Shown: piece by piece, positions 33,912-46,929 of the stretch | Position numbering within the stretch: position 1 is the stretch's first letter | Layout: every line of letters starts with the position of its first letter | Source of the DNA: Amaurobius ferox | Taxonomy: Eukaryota; Arthropoda; Arachnida; Araneae; Amaurobiidae | DNA length: 64,000 bases | NCBI GenBank assembly: GCA_951213105.1 | Contig: OX578145.1 | Coordinates: 116,453,239 to 116,517,238 of the forward strand | Reading direction: 5' to 3' | Position numbers and translations under genes: made by a program | Notes under the pieces: generated by a model | The model's database searches: none | Told to the model about the DNA's origin: nothing | The model's input: only the letters and a program-made list of their open reading frames with translations

Positions 33912-34264
33912 ATGGCATCTGGTAAAGGAAAGAGAAGAACTGAAGAAGAAAACCGAGAATTCAATCAGGATTGGACGGAGTCGTTTGCATTCATATGCAA
34001 CACAGATGGCCTTCGGACTTGTCTCATTTGCCATGAAAAACTCGCACACAATAAGAAGTCAAATTTGGAGAGACACTTCACTACAAAACATACCCAGTTT
34101 GCTGGTAAGTATCCAACCGGTGACTCACGAAAAAAAGCTGTTGAAGAGCTCCAAAAAAAACAGCAACAGTCAAGTTCCATGCTAAGTAACTGGGCGCAAT
34201 CTTCCAATAATGTAAATCTGGCAAACTTTGCAGTATCATTAGAAATTGCAAAAAGAGGAAAACC
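33912..34264 (+). pseudogene. GTF2IRD2-like hAT transposase, N-terminal part (split by nested hAT)
   Basis: ATG at 33912 opens MASGKGKRRTEEENREFNQD. A zinc finger follows: FICNTDGLRTCLICHEKLAH and SNLERHFTTKHTQFAG (CxxC...HxxxxH, BED-like). Reading then runs to ISLEIAKRGKP-type sequence, here SLEIAKRGKP. It is cut at codon CC|A by the nested hAT at 34265. Removing that element and one target copy joins the frame exactly to [18 protein letters not shown] at 36980. Nothing else in this half is broken. Confidence 0.92.
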
Positions 34265-36970
34265 CAGTAGCGGCTCGTGAGTTGAGTTTGTGGTAGGGCT
34301 GCAAATAAATTGTATCTTATACTGAACTAGCTTTTTAATGCAGTAATATAATATAATTTACATAACAACATACTGATACATATTTTATTTATTTATATAC
34401 AAAGGACATTCTCCTGTCTTTTCGACGAACGAACTCTTCAATAACTTTTTCATTGAAGTTTATAATTTTGTCCATTAAGCTCTTCCCTGCACTGAGCATA
34501 GCTAGCGCTGATAGTCGATCTTCAGACATGGTGTTTCTTAAAAAGGTCTTTATTCTCTTCAGCATAGAGAAACATCGTTCTGGTTCCGATGTTGTCATTG
34601 GTGTTGTCAGGACAATTTTTAGTAAACAGCTCACTTCACCAAGTGAATTCTGAAGCCCGCTGCTTACAATTAATTTGTTAATGTTTAAAATTGCAGAACT
34701 TGAAAATTCTTTTCGTTCATAAAGAACAGAAAGCTCCGTTCTCAGTTTCTCTTTTTTCAGCATAGGATATGCTAATACTGTTTCATCTAATTCCTTTAAA
34801 GGAAATTCTTCAGAAAAATGAGAAAAATTTTCGGACGCTAACAATTTTGCAGCTGAAAGATGCCCAGTGAATTTAAATTGTTCTTTTGCCTGGACACAAA
34901 CTGTGTCACAGACTTCTTTAGCCATAATGGTGAGATCTTCATTTCGTTTTCGCTTTTTAACTTCAGTTGATTCTCTTAATATTTCTGATGGGGATAAAGT
35001 GAATTGATCCCTTATTAATAAAATTGCACGATAGAAATGCTCTAACGCAGAATGAACAGTGGAAGAGTTCGCATTGCGATTTTGAAGTTGATCATACAGC
35101 AGGTCAACATGTGGCATGATACGGTGGAAGAATGAAAGCCAAAAGAGGAAAGTTTGGTCATTCAGCATACGTAGAAGTCCCGAAGCTGCCTGGACTGTAG
35201 TAGCGTTCTTTGATTTCTGTAGTTCTTCAAAACATTCTTTTAACTCGTTAATATTTTCGTAAACAGTACTGACTACCCTAGAATTAAAATTCCATCTGGT
35301 GTTGGAACCTCATGGGATTCTTTTGCAAACTAAGTCTAGTACAGAAAGGCGTTGTGGTGATCGAGAAAAAAAAGTTGGTATTGCGTTTAAACTACTGAAA
35401 AATATACGCACTTGTGAATTTTGAGATGTTGCTTTTTCCATAATTAAATTCAGCTGATGTGCATAACAGTGAATAAAGTGGGCATTACTGTAAATTTCTT
35501 TAATTATGGTTTGTAATCCACTCTTTTCTCCACTCATTACAGCAGCACCATCATAAGTTTGAGCTATAAGCTTCTCAAAGTCATCTTTCAATACCACATC
35601 CAGTTGTTCCAAAATATACTGTGACAAACCCTTTGCATCTTGTGATTGGGGGTTGTAAAATCCCCAAAATCTTTCATACACTTCGCCTTCGTTTTCGTAG
35701 CGAAACACAATTACTTCCTGAGTTTTCTCAGAAACATCTGTCGTGTCATCTGCCATGACAGCTAGAAATTTTGCACGACTGATTTCATCAATTATTTCAG
35801 TTTAGCAAACTTTAAAAATACAATCCAATAACTCATTTTGAATTGTCTTTGAGTTTCCTTTGAACACAGAGGCTGTTTCAAAATGAGATTTTAAGTTTCC
35901 ATCAAGCTTGCCAGCAAATTTTAGTAATCCTCGAAAAACTCCAGGGTTAGCAGATTCAGAACTTTCGTCGTGGCCACGTAATGGTAGTTCAAACTTTCCA
36001 CAAAACTTAATGCAGTCTATTATTTTTTAGAGTATCTCTCTGTTTTTTTTCACTTCCTCGTTGTACTTGACTATGCTTAACCTATATCCTTCGCTTAATT
36101 GGGTAGCGATATTTATTTTCCCAAGCATAGCCAAATCAATGACATTTCTTATATGTCTCACAGAGCTTTCATGCTTTTTCAGTTTTTCAGGTAGGTGACA
36201 TAAGTCCTTTACCCCCTGTTTTGTCCAAGCAGAATCCCCACCGTAGAGCAAGCATGGGAAACAAAACAGCGTATTTCTTGAGTCACAACCGCATAACCAG
36301 TCGTATTTAGCATAAATGTCTCGATTAAATTTTCTTTGGTATGCACACTTTCTGCTTGACGATGTCTGAATAATTTTTAAGTCCGGCAGAGGACGACCAT
36401 TACTTTTAATGCAAATTTTCTCAGTCAAAGATAATCGTGAAAAAAAAATTTTCTGCAAAGACAACACACTCATCGTTGAATTATCTTTTAAACACACAGA
36501 CATTAATTAAACCGTCATTTATTCCAAAAGACACAAACAAATAGCATAAGCGAACAGTTTCTGACTCGTAAACAGGAATTCAAACACGTGCCTTACAAAT
36601 AAAGCTCTAGATTGAGCTGCATCGGATGCAGCACGCCGCGATCATGACGACGGATAATCCCTGCCCCCGTACGCACCACTCTGAGCATGCGCACCAACCC
36701 TTTTAGCGGAGAAAATGAGCTGTGAGTTTTGCAGCTCGAAAGACACTTTTCCCACACGCTTTGAGAACATTCGTACGGAAATTGATCTTCCCACTTATGT
36801 TGCGGTCGAAAAAATTTGTTTATGAACATCGCTCTGCATTCGTTCGCTGCCAAGTGCCAACTCGATGCGGTAAAATTATACAAGTGTGTTGAATAAATAA
36901 AACTATATATTTTGAAATAAATTACAGGGGGTGCTGCAGCTCTGCAGCACTTATTGACGAGCCGCTACTG
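34265..36970 (-). mobile_element. Nested hAT transposon (TTF-finger/DUF4371 type)
   Basis: The termini are CAGTAGCGGCTCGTGAG at the left and its inverse ending CGAGCCGCTACTG at the right. An exact 8-bp duplication GGAAAACC is at 34257-34264 and 36971-36978. Further subterminal symmetry includes the GCTGCA words. The 2706-bp element has a full-length transposase frame on the - strand. Confidence 0.95.
34389..36503 (-). pseudogene. TTF-finger/DUF4371 hAT transposase, full length with three in-frame stops
   Basis: A single frame of about 704 codons runs the length of the region with no frameshift. N-terminal: KYDWLCGCDSRNTLFCFPCL and HLPEKLKKHESSVRHI (TTF-type finger). Middle: FLAVMADDTTDVSEKTQEV with the catalytic Asp-rich start of the RNase H-like fold, AQTYDGAAVMSGEKSGLQ, and HFIHCYAHQLNLIMEKA. 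C-terminal: TTPMTTSEPERCFSMLKRIK and LRNTMSEDRLSALAMLS, the hAT dimerisation domain. Stops are TAA at 36027-36029, TAA at 35802-35804 and TGA at 35310-35312. The family is that of ZMYM1-like and 52-kDa PRKR-inhibitor-repressor-like proteins. Confidence 0.93.
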
Positions 36971-36978
36971 GGAAAACC

Positions 36979-38562
36979 ATTCACAGATGGTGAGTACGTC
37001 AAAGATTGTTTTATATGTGCATCTGGAGAACTGTTTCGTGATTTTAAAAACAAAGCAGAAATCATGAAAAAAATCAAAGATTTGCCATTATCTGCTAAAA
37101 CAGTACAAGATAGAACTGCTAAAATGTCTTCAAATGTAACACATATGCAAGTGGAAGACATTCAACTGGCTTCTGCCTTATCACTTGCTATAGATGAGTC
37201 TTGCAACATAAAAGACACGGCACAAGTTACCCTTTTCGTCAGGTATATGTCGTCCCAAGGTCCAAAAGAAGAACTGCTAGGATTGCTAGCGCTCTCTGGG
37301 CAAACTCGTGGAGAAGATATAGCAAATGCTGCGCAAAAATGCCTGGAAGACAATGGAATCGATATAAATAAAATCGTTTCTATAGCAACTGATGGAGCCA
37401 GAAGTATGACAGGAATACATAGAGGGTAACATCAATTCTTCAGAAAAAAATAAACCACTAAATTCTAACGTTTCACTGCATAATTCATCAAGAAGCGCTT
37501 TGTGCCCAAACATTTCCGGCCGAAATAGTTGAGGTCATGAACTTGGTAATTAAGATTATTAACAGCATCTTGGCAAAAGCACTCTACTATCGCCAGTTTA
37601 AAGATTTCCTTGCAGAAATATATAGCCAGTTTTCTGACCTACTTCTGCACAATAAAGTGCGATGGCTTTCCAGAGGTAACGTATTGCAACGTTTTGCTTT
37701 GTGCTTGAGTGAAATAAAAATATTCCTCAATGAAAAAAGCATTGACCATCCCGAATTGGAAGAAGACAAATGGCTGCAAAAATTCAACTTCATGGTAGAT
37801 ACCACAATGAAACTAAATGAACTAAATCTAAAACTGCAAGGAAAGGGCAACCCAGCCTACGCCTTGCTTGAAGAAGTAGTTTGTTTCGAAAAAAAATTAC
37901 TTCTTTTTGTTGAAGACATGGGAAGCGGTAAATTACTTCATTTTAAAAATCTGAAGCAATATCGTGATGAGACCAATGCAACTATTGACACAAATTACTT
38001 CAGCCTAGCTTTAAAAAACATGAAGGATGGATTCGCTGAGAGATTCGAGCAATTCAAAACAAACAAATGTACTCTCGCGTTCATAGTAAATCCTCTCAAC
38101 ACAAATGCAAATGAGATCAACATTGAGCCATTTGGAATTGATGCTGGATCGCTCCAAACGCAATTGCTAGATTTGAAAAGGAAAGACTTGTGGAGTGGCA
38201 AGTTCACAGAACTCAAGAGCCAGTTGGAAGAGTTGGGGGTCCAGAAATGCATGCACATTGAGCAGCACAAGTGGACAGCTCTAAAAGAAATTCCTAGAGT
38301 TGAGGCCCTCATATTCGGCGCATGGAATAGTCTTCCAGAATGCTACAGTGAGGTGAAGAAGTTGGCATATGGAGTGCTGACGATCTTCGAGTCGACATAT
38401 TCGTGCGAGCAAGCGTTCTCTTGCATGAATATAATAAAAAGTAAAGTTAGAAGTCAGCTAACAAATAAAAATCTAGAGTCGTGCTTGAAACTTAAAATAA
38501 CAAGTTATAAGCCAGATTTAATCAAACTTTCAAAAGGCATGCAAAGCCAATGCTCCCATTGA
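36979..38562 (+). pseudogene. GTF2IRD2-like hAT transposase, catalytic and C-terminal part
   Basis: Continues from 34264: [57 protein letters not shown] and [18 protein letters not shown] frame change at about 37428 and one stop (INH*ILTF) follow. The frame then resumes as [34 protein letters not shown] and [20 protein letters not shown], and ends at SQCSH. The D-x-S and T-D-G motifs mark the RNase H-like catalytic region, and [10 protein letters not shown] is the hAT dimerisation signature. Two lesions make it non-functional as it stands. Confidence 0.92.
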
Positions 38563-38768
38563 TGTAACTATCTATATTTGTGTTTTTATATGAATAAATA
38601 TTATTCCGTATTTAAAGTCGTTTATTTTAAATCAAAATCCAATATATATAAGCAAATACTACAATATTAAAACGAAAATTTTTAGTGGCTCTTTAAAAAC
38701 TGGGAAATTTTGTAAATTGTAACTTTTGGCTCTTCCGTTTCAATAGGTTGCCGACCCCTGCCTTAGAA

Positions 38769-40736
38769 TCATGTTCCCAGTGCAGCAACTAGCATTGGTG
38801 GACCACTTTTGATCTTATCTGCAATTAATACTGAATGTCAGTTAATTGTATCAGTACAGCAATCAGTATTGGTGAACCATTTTCCCTCTTGGAGATCAGT
38901 ACTGAACAATAGTTAACTGTACCGGCAGCAAGAAAACTTGCTATGTGCCACAATTTTGTAAACTTCTGTAGTAACTAATGAAGTAATATACTTCACAGCA
39001 CCATAAGTTGCATCATATTTATAGAATGAGTTTGAACTGCATAAGGCTGCAACGCCAGGATATACTTATTGAGCTCTGATGAAAATGAAACTTGTCCATC
39101 AATGCTGTCTATCACTAATTAATACTAAGAACATAATCCCAAGCTTTGAAATGCCTTGATCATTTTTGTCACCTCATCCCTTGTTGAAGGTGTATACAGG
39201 GTGTCCCAAAAAGATTAAAACACGCTTTAATTAAGATTAAACACGCTAGATGCTTTTTCCCTTTCAAATTTAATATATTAAAAATACCTTTCTTTGAAAC
39301 GCAATAACCTCGATTTTTACACCGCTTTACAATTTGTTGATACAAATATTTTTCCTTGGAATGTGCATTTGCATAACCTTCAAGCCATTTTCAAAATAAA
39401 TCTTTTATTCTACATTCCAATCAAAATAATAGTCCAACCAAAACCAAATCTTTATCTCAAAATGCCAACGAGAAACATAAATATAAAATCGTTTCCATAA
39501 AGTGCGAACTACCTCTGTATAAGTGATTTAAAAGTAAAGCCAGTCAATAATAATAATTATTTTGTTAGATGGGACCCATATAGTAATTACATTTTGTTAA
39601 GAAATTGTATAGTAATTAATAATATTGACTAAGAAAGGTACATGGTTCGCAACATGTATCCAGTTATTTTATAAATGCTGTGTGTTAAAGATGAAATTTC
39701 AACAGATTTTTGGCTTTAAATGTTCATAACTTTTAAACGAATTCATATTTAAAAAAATCTCACCAGCTCTTATCATCTGGGGACATAAAGTACGTTTGTA
39801 CTAGCGTCAGAAAAACTATCAGAAGCTTTGATTTTCTACTATGATAGGAAGACATCCTTTTTTATTATGTAAGATATGATCCTCAAATAAAACATAATTA
39901 CTATACGAACTCCTAACAAATACTATGAAATTTGATAATGGGTTAACTATGCTGGTTCGGCAGACCTCATTGAGTTTTGTTTTTTTATTTAAGTAATTTA
40001 TTTTAGTTATTTTGTGTTTAAACATGATTTTGAGCAAATTTCTCACAAATTCGCTCCTTAGTGATCAAAAATATTATCAAAGTGTTTTCATCTTGACATT
40101 ATCAAAAAGAACGAAGAACACCCTTTCTAACAATTTTTGAACTGAATCTGTAGGACAATTCCTTCATATTTATTTTTAAATACATCGAAATATGCATGTT
40201 TCATTTTTTTTATTTCATTGCATTTGAAAATGGAAGATTGGTACAATTGTATAGTTTGACAAAAATATTGGTGTACATCTTTGCATTCTACTAAAGAATA
40301 TATTACTCTATAATTTGATTTTTTGTTAATTTTTAACTAAAAGCATAAAAATTGAGATTTTTTTATATCATTCTTTCTTCAGTTGGTGGTTGACATCACA
40401 AACTGATCATTGCTATGGTAAGCAGTAGACGTTTATGAGCATGCACGACAAAATGCTACGTACAATTACACACACATTGAAATTAAAGAAATAGGATTGA
40501 AACACAAAATGGGAATAATTTTGGTTCAAACATGATTAAAATTGAGTGATGTTATATCTATATTATTTACATTTCGGGTGCTTATTCAGGACCTGGGCAA
40601 TTCCAGGTAATTCATTCTAGTAGTTAATAAATAGTATAGTTACACAGCAACTGCAATATCAAATTTCATTAACTTCTAAATTTCCACATTACTGAATGTG
40701 ATCAATTATATACAAAATATAAATTTCAAAATAGAT
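38769..40736. other. AT-rich DNA between the hAT nest and ALG12
   Basis: No gene is seen. ATACAGGGTGTCCCAAAAAG at about 39194 looks like one transposon end, but no inverted partner was found. The 3' end of ALG12 begins at the right edge. Confidence 0.5.
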
Positions 40737-40742
40737 TTTATT
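40737..40742 (-). terminator. ALG12: Polyadenylation signal of ALG12
   Basis: AATAAA on the - strand, 28 bases after the ALG12 stop codon (stop at 40770-40772). It fits the 3' end of the gene. Confidence 0.65.
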
Positions 40743-40769
40743 AAAATATTACTTTTTGCACATTCCATA

Positions 40770-41052
40770 TTAAAATTTTAAAGATTTAATATTTGTAGTG
40801 TTTATTATTAAAGATGGATAGGGAATAGTTCTCTTTAAAATTAATATACGTGGCCTGTGAAACACTTGTAATGGAGGAAATGATTCAAAGTCTATGCTCC
40901 AATGAGAAAAGCCTGAGGTCACATTCAAAAGAGTATGTGTGCTGTAATAGGGTAGTTGAGATAAAGCAGTATTATCAGGCCATTCCGACAATAAATGTGA
41001 AAACTTCATAATTTCTTGACCTTTTGGTACCAAATCTTCAGTTTTGTCATAC
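40770..41052 (-). CDS. ALG12: ALG12 terminal exon
   Basis: ALG12 is the ER-membrane mannosyltransferase that adds an alpha-1,6-linked mannose to the dolichol-linked N-glycan precursor, using dolichol-phosphate-mannose in the lumen. This last exon follows the acceptor TTCACTTAG|GTATGAC and reads YDKTEDLVPKG, FSHLLSEWPDNTALSQL and FPPLQVFHRPRILILKRTIP, then stops at 40770. The PPLQV...ILILKR pattern and the W-x-YDK start match the C-terminus of animal ALG12. Phase (two bases carried from the previous exon, TG|G) is consistent. Confidence 0.93.
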
Positions 41053-41772
41053 CTAAGTGAAAAAATAAGGAAATGTTGAAATAATTACAAAAAAATGTAA
41101 TTCAGAATGATAAAAACAAATGCAGTCGAACACACTTATAACGAAGTTGTAGAGAACCATGAAAATATTTGATATACATACCATACTGGCTTAAAAGTGT
41201 TATTTTTAACCGAGGGTAAATATAATACACATGCATGATATGTAATTTTAATTAAAATGAGCATTATTAGAAAAAATAGAAATTAAAATCATTAAGAAAG
41301 TATTTAATAATATGAGGGAAAACAAAATATAAACTTTTACTTACATATTTGACATTATTGAAAATATGTGTAAATTGTTGTTTGTCTTTTCCATGATATA
41401 ATAGTCAATGTTAAATGTTTTTCTACTTCATCTAATGCTAACACTGTTACACCTTTAAACACAAAATAGTCTTTAAGGTTTTCTAAATTCTCAATGGCTA
41501 CGTAGCTTATACTTCTTCTTATTTCTACAATGGCTTCCTCTTTATCACATGAAATCTCATCATTCTTGTTTTAAATTTCATCTACTATGTCTGCATCTGT
41601 CCTCTGCTATTCCACGAATATGTGCTCGTTAATATTCAAGTAATCTTAAAAATTAACTTCAGAAGAAATCACTCTTCCTGCCTCAAATTCCTAAGTTTGA
41701 TCATCATTACTTCTATTTACTGTTGTCATGATGCTTTCTCTCTTACTAATTTGATTATTTACCATTTATTTA

Positions 41773-43591
41773 CTAGCCGCCTTTGGCGACCAGCCTGTTC
41801 GTTGCCCTTGAAAATTCTGACCATGGCAAACTCATTGGCGCGACCTACCAGAAAGGTGTAAGGCAACTGTTTGGACGGCCAGGAAGTGCCACCCAATTCA
41901 GACCGGAACCCAGTGGGGGAGGCATCCACAGGGACCATACCCTCCTTCCCCTACCACCAACCTCTCGGAAGGACTTACTAACCCATATGTTTAACGTGAT
42001 CGTACTCTGCGTGAACACGGCAGCAGTTTTGGCAGTGGCGGGAATCGAACCCGAGCCTACTGAGTGAAATTCCCGCACGCTAACCACTGGGCAACCACGC
42101 CCTCCGCGACAATCTCCATAACTTTCTTTTTATTCACTCAATTTAGACTGGAACCCAGTGGGGGGAGGCATCCACAGGGACTGTACCCTCTTTCCCCTAC
42201 CACCAACCTCTCGGAAGGACTTACGGACCCATATGTTTAACGTGACCATACTCCGCATCAATGGCGGGAATCGAACCCGGGCCTACCGAGTGCAATTCTC
42301 GCGCGTTAACTTCCCACGCGCTAATTTAAATTTTATAATGACCATAAGCTAAGCTCTAAATTCCGTTATCCTCGTACAATCGTTCCATCATTTAAAATAT
42401 CCATAATTTTAAAATATCCATTTAAATTATCTATAAATTAAAATATCCATTTAAAATATCCATAATTAAAACATCCCAATTTAGACCGGAACCCAGTGGG
42501 GGAGGCATCAACAGGGACCATACCCTCCTTCCCCTCCCACCAACCTCTCGGAAGGACTTATAGACCCATATGTTTAACGTGATCGTACTCCTCGTCAGTG
42601 GCGGGAATCGAACCCAGGCCTACCGAGTGCAACTCTCGAACGCTAATTTAAATGTTATAATGACCATATGCTAAACTCTTAATTCCACTATCCTCGTTCC
42701 ATCATTTAAAATATCCATAAAATTAAAATATCCATTTAAAATATCTATAAATTAAAATATCCATTTAAAATCAAAAAATCATCCATACCGTTCCACCAAT
42801 CCATAAATATAATAATTTCGAATACATCACCACAATTCAAACCACCACAATTCAATCATTTAAATTATTTAAAATATCCATTTAAAAATATCAATTTAAA
42901 ATATCCATTTAAAATATCATATAAATATAATAATTTCGCCCGATGTATACAACACTTATGCTAGGCTCTTAATTCATTTAAAACCGAAAGCGCAGTCTCC
43001 ATGGAGACGGGGAAGAAACTACTGCGGATAGGGGGGGGGGGATGAAATTGAAGAACTGAGTGGATTGCTGAGAAATTTAAAATTATGACGTCTTTAAAAT
43101 TGCGATCCTGAGGGCAATTTTCATTATTTCTGGACCAGATTGGACTTGTAAGAATGCCAGATCTTTGACCTTTCTAAAAATGTAAATTATTAATCGAAAT
43201 TATGAGTACTTTTCACTATGCGAGAATTTAAAAACCAAAAATCGTTTTTTTGAGCTAAAAGTGACTTTTCTTTTAAAATCTTTAAAAACTATTAGAAATC
43301 GAAATTGATATATTTTTACTCCCAATTGTCTACTCTTTCCGATGGTGTGATTTGTTTTTTTCTACGACGTCTGGATCGTGGAGAAAAAAGGGCAAAAAAC
43401 GGTCAAAATCGCATAAAACATTAAATAACTAAAAAAATAATTAAAATTTTAAAAATCGGTTTTCGCGTGTCCCCTTCCCACCCTCACGTCTTCGATTGCC
43501 AAATTTCATAGCTCTCCGACGCGCGGTCGCTGAACGTATAGTGTATAAGACAGACAGACACACACACAGACATTGCCTTTTATTATATAGA
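41773..43591 (-). mobile_element. Helitron copy, non-autonomous, in an ALG12 intron
   Basis: Read on the - strand it starts TCTATATAATAAAAGGC after A (43592) and ends with the hairpin GGTCGCCAAAGGCGG followed by CTAG (41773) and then T. These are exact Helitron boundary rules. It is collinear with 6988-8960, including the tRNA-like units. A poly-G run is at 43031-43041. No RepHel coding is present. It lies in the ALG12 intron between the exons at 41052 and 48952, in the same orientation as the gene. Confidence 0.85.
41850..42660 (-). repeat. tRNA-like tandem units in the Helitron copy (about 3)
   Basis: Inverted relative to the + strand, units with GGGTTCGATTCCCGCCA-type box B and CAGTGGTTAGCG-type box A occur near 42050-42090, 42265-42300 and 42595-42640. 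They share the body TCCTTCCGAGAGGTTGGTGG. The later units are shortened versions in which the box A part is degraded. Confidence 0.72.
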
Positions 43592-43609
43592 TTCATTTAA
43601 GATGTTATT

Positions 43610-44475
43610 TATTTAGATTAAACTAAAGTTATTATTATTTTTAAATTGCCTGATCGTATAGTGTATTATATTTTATTTTAACTTTCAAAATTATTTCCAA
43701 TGAGCTGATTACATAATAAAGTTTCTTATTCTTTATCTAAATGTTTGGCTTGTGTTCTTTACTTTGAAGTTTACCTTTTAAAATACATAGCAACAACTTA
43801 TTAAATTCTAGAATTCCACTCACCTTTAAGTACTTAAATTAATATTAGCACAGACAAGGCAAAATAATTACAATAAAATTTCTGCTGAACTAAACTTTTA
43901 TTATGAAACAAACTTTTAAAACTTAAGAACTTCAGAAACAGTTAACTTATTTTTAAATAAATATTTAAACTCAAAACAATCTCCCAATCATTAGATCTCA
44001 TATAAATTTTAAAGTAGAACAATAATTTAGTACATTGCAATAATTCAAAACTCAATTAAACCCAGGTTCAGATTCCACACTGGTCTGAAGACCAGAGCTT
44101 GGTCTGCCTGGAAAGCTGTCCACCAAAACGTTAATATTTAAAATAAAAATATTTAAACTCATAATCTATTGATGTTCAAAAATATTAGAACTTAAAGACA
44201 ATAAAATAAATATATTATTTGCAAAAACATTTGAGTAAATTATAAATTGAGAGTAGAAAATATTTCTTGTGCTACTTTCTAGATGGCAGCACCATCTCAG
44301 AATAAAACGTGAAAACAGGAGTAAATTTTCAGCCCTGTTAAATCAAATTTCAAATTAAATAGCACATTTTCTTTCTACAAATATTGAAACTTTTCTCAGA
44401 ATATTGAAAGTAAAAACTGCCAAATTTGTATCAATGTTGATCTGCCATAACTGGCTCTATGGTCACTTACGAAGA
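43610..44475 (+). repeat. Dispersed repeat R2, copy 1
   Basis: This segment and 54950-55915 share, in the same orientation, CCTGATCGTATAG near the start and CTGGTCTGAAGACCAGAG then TTGGTCTGCCTGGA and AGCTGTCCACCA in the middle. A TTTCTCAGA-rich tail also matches. GGTCTGAAGACC is a perfect palindrome. There is no coding content. It lies in an ALG12 intron. Confidence 0.75.
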
Positions 44476-45829
44476 TCAAAAAATAAACAAATGCATAGTA
44501 AAAAAAATTATGTTGATCAACGATGTACATTGAACACAGCTGCTCTTATTATAGGAAAGTAAGCGGCCAATTTTCACATAGACAAACACCAAGTAGGATA
44601 TCTGGATGGGATCACATAACCATTTGACACAAGCTTGCACTGAACACTTGATTCTAGGAAGCAGGAATGTTGAAATATCTTCATACTGAAGGAAAAAAAC
44701 ATTGAAAAGAAAGGTGGAACGTCGGACAGTGCACTCCCTACAACTTTGAACAGACCATAGAATAGGCAACTCAGTTAGGACTCCTGATGACTGCAAAATT
44801 GCCACAATCAGTGAGTGAGCAATGTTTAGAAATCATCTCACTGATGATCTCCATTCAACAAAAATTTGCAGACGAGGCTTAAAGTAGAGGTAGACTGAAA
44901 CTTTTGGAGGGGGTGAAAATTGACTCTGGTGTCATGAAGGCATGAATATAAATATAAGTCTGGCGGTCAAGAGCCAGAAACACGTCATAGTTGATTTTAG
45001 GAAAAACCCTGAAGCATTTAAACTTGAGCAGTGAGACCAGCAGGAGCGCCGGTTATTAAAACATTTTATCCATCGCCGTGGGTTGCAGACACCCTAGCAA
45101 GAGCTCCGGATCGCAACACCCAAATTCTTGCGACTCTCTTCTGCAGATGCTAGGGATAGACTGCTCCGCCAATGAGATTTTCATTTCCCAAGAGCCGCCA
45201 ATCTTGGCGAGTGAAACTTGCACATCAAACAGAGCGCCTATGCATACTCTGTGAAGAAATTAGAATGCTTCGCCAAAAAAGGGAGGTGCAAAATTGCCCC
45301 AAAATTATAGCTACCCTGAATCCACAAATGACTCATCAAAGGAATGTCTGCAAGGCACCCTGAAAACAAGTTTTCAAAAGATAAGCTGAAAAAGGGTCTT
45401 TCTGCACTTAAAAGATGCACTTTTTTGTCGATTTTCTGAATAAAGTATCCGGTCGAAAGGGAAAGAGTGAGGCAGCAAAGAAAAACGTACAGGGGACACT
45501 GGTGAGTTAGCAAAGGATTGGAGGAATATATTTAGCATTTGCAAATACATTGTGCATAATTTAGAATATAAGAATACTAGAAGGGATAATAAATTAACAT
45601 TAATAAGAGATAAATCGCTGAAATACACAATAACAATAAATTAATTTAGAATTTTGAAGGGAAGGGGGAAAATTATGAATTTTGAACTCTAATTAACTTA
45701 GAAAAGGCTGCATCATAGAAAACAATCATAACACTGTAGAACTATGAATGCTTATTAAATATTCATCTTCACTATTTTCAGGAACATCTTTTCCAAAACC
45801 AGCATACATCCAACAATTCTGAATTTTTA

Positions 45830-46690
45830 CTTGTAAAACATCAGTTCACGCACAACTTAACATATTGCATGGCATTCGGACATCAATACTTGTTGCTTTT
45901 CCTTCCTCTAGACTAATTAAAACTTTTTGAAATACACTTTTTCTGTACATCACTTTCAAGTTCTCTATAATGCACTAATCCATGGGTTGAAGTTTGCTTG
46001 TACGATTAGGTGACAGATGATGAATAATGATATATTTTAAGACAACTATAGTTGAGTAAGCTGTACAATTGTCTATAATAAGAAACATTTTTTGCTTTTC
46101 TTTTTCAAATCATTTTGTTGTCAAGTTCTTTCATCCATTCTGAAAAAATGTATGCTGCAATCTATAACTTTTTGTTTACTCTATAAGTTACAGGCAGTTC
46201 TTTGCTCTTCTTAAAACATCATGGTTTTTTGCTTTTACTATAACAAGAAGCTTTCTTTTGTAGCTAACATCCATGTTTGTGCACAGCATAGCGGTCAGTC
46301 TAATTTTAGAATTTTTTCTACTGTTACACTGTTTTTCTTTAAAAGCCAGAGTTTTCTATAGTAGTAACTGATAAAATATTTTGGTCTCATCAGCGTTATA
46401 GACATCACAGGGTTTGGAGAGAGAAATGAATCCCTCACTGGTTTTTAACCATTTTTCAATGACTTTATTATCCACTGAAGCACTGTCGATGCAAATAGAC
46501 TTGAAAATAATGCTTTGGCGATCTTTAAATGATGTAATCATAAGTTTTTATCTAATAGGCTGGCAAAATCTAAGGCCTTTTCTTTTAGAAAGGGCCCAGT
46601 CACTGGAACGTTTTATCCTCTCATTTCTTCAAACCATTTAAGAAGAGCTGCTTCCACATCAGCATGGGCTCCTTCTTGAAATCTCTTCTT
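45830..46690 (-). pseudogene. Tigger/pogo-like DDE transposase remnant
   Basis: On the - strand: HADVEAALLKWFEEMRG (CENP-B-type helix-turn-helix), VPVTGPFLKEKALDFA, DNKVIEKWLKTSEGFI and SKPCDVYNADETKIFYQLL, where the NADET motif holds a catalytic Asp. Further on are ELPVTYRVNKK and FSEWMKELDNKM with many stops, and a trace of the HLSPNTTSKLQP-type region. This order is characteristic of the DDE_1/Tigger family. It is heavily decayed and lies within an ALG12 intron. A poly-C run at 46743-46756 borders it. Confidence 0.82.
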
Positions 46691-46929
46691 TGCAATGTTC
46701 AATACACCAACCAATGACATATTCATAGAAGGGGTTCGGTGGCCCCCCCCCCCCCCTCCCTGAAATGAAATTTCTGGATACGTCCTTGCCTGTGCTCTCA
46801 TGTTTTCTCATTCAATTATGATCCAGTATCAATTTAGTCAAGTTCAGTTAGTTTTTTTCAAACTTTTTTTTTGGATTGAAAGTTCACTATACTTTCGACC
46901 TCTAAGTCATAAGTCATATGTTCTTTCCA

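Larger units (their letters stand above)
33271..38760 (+). mobile_element. hAT transposon (GTF2IRD2/SCAND3-like) containing a second complete hAT
   Basis: The left end is CAGGGGTCGGCAACCTGCGG and the right end GGTTGCCGACCCCTG at 38746-38760 is its inverse. The exact 8-bp duplication CCTTAGAA lies at 33263-33270 and 38761-38768. GGCTC-rich subterminal words recur at both ends. Without the nested element at 34265-36970 the transposon is about 2.78 kb, a normal autonomous size. Its transposase is on the + strand. Confidence 0.93.

Noticed and set aside
39194..39215. ACAGGGTGTCCCAAAAAG as a transposon terminus
   Set aside because: Only one end is visible; without an inverted partner no element can be delimited.
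45172..45363. Short open frame as a gene
   Set aside because: No domain, lies in an ALG12 intron, no splice or conservation evidence from sequence alone.
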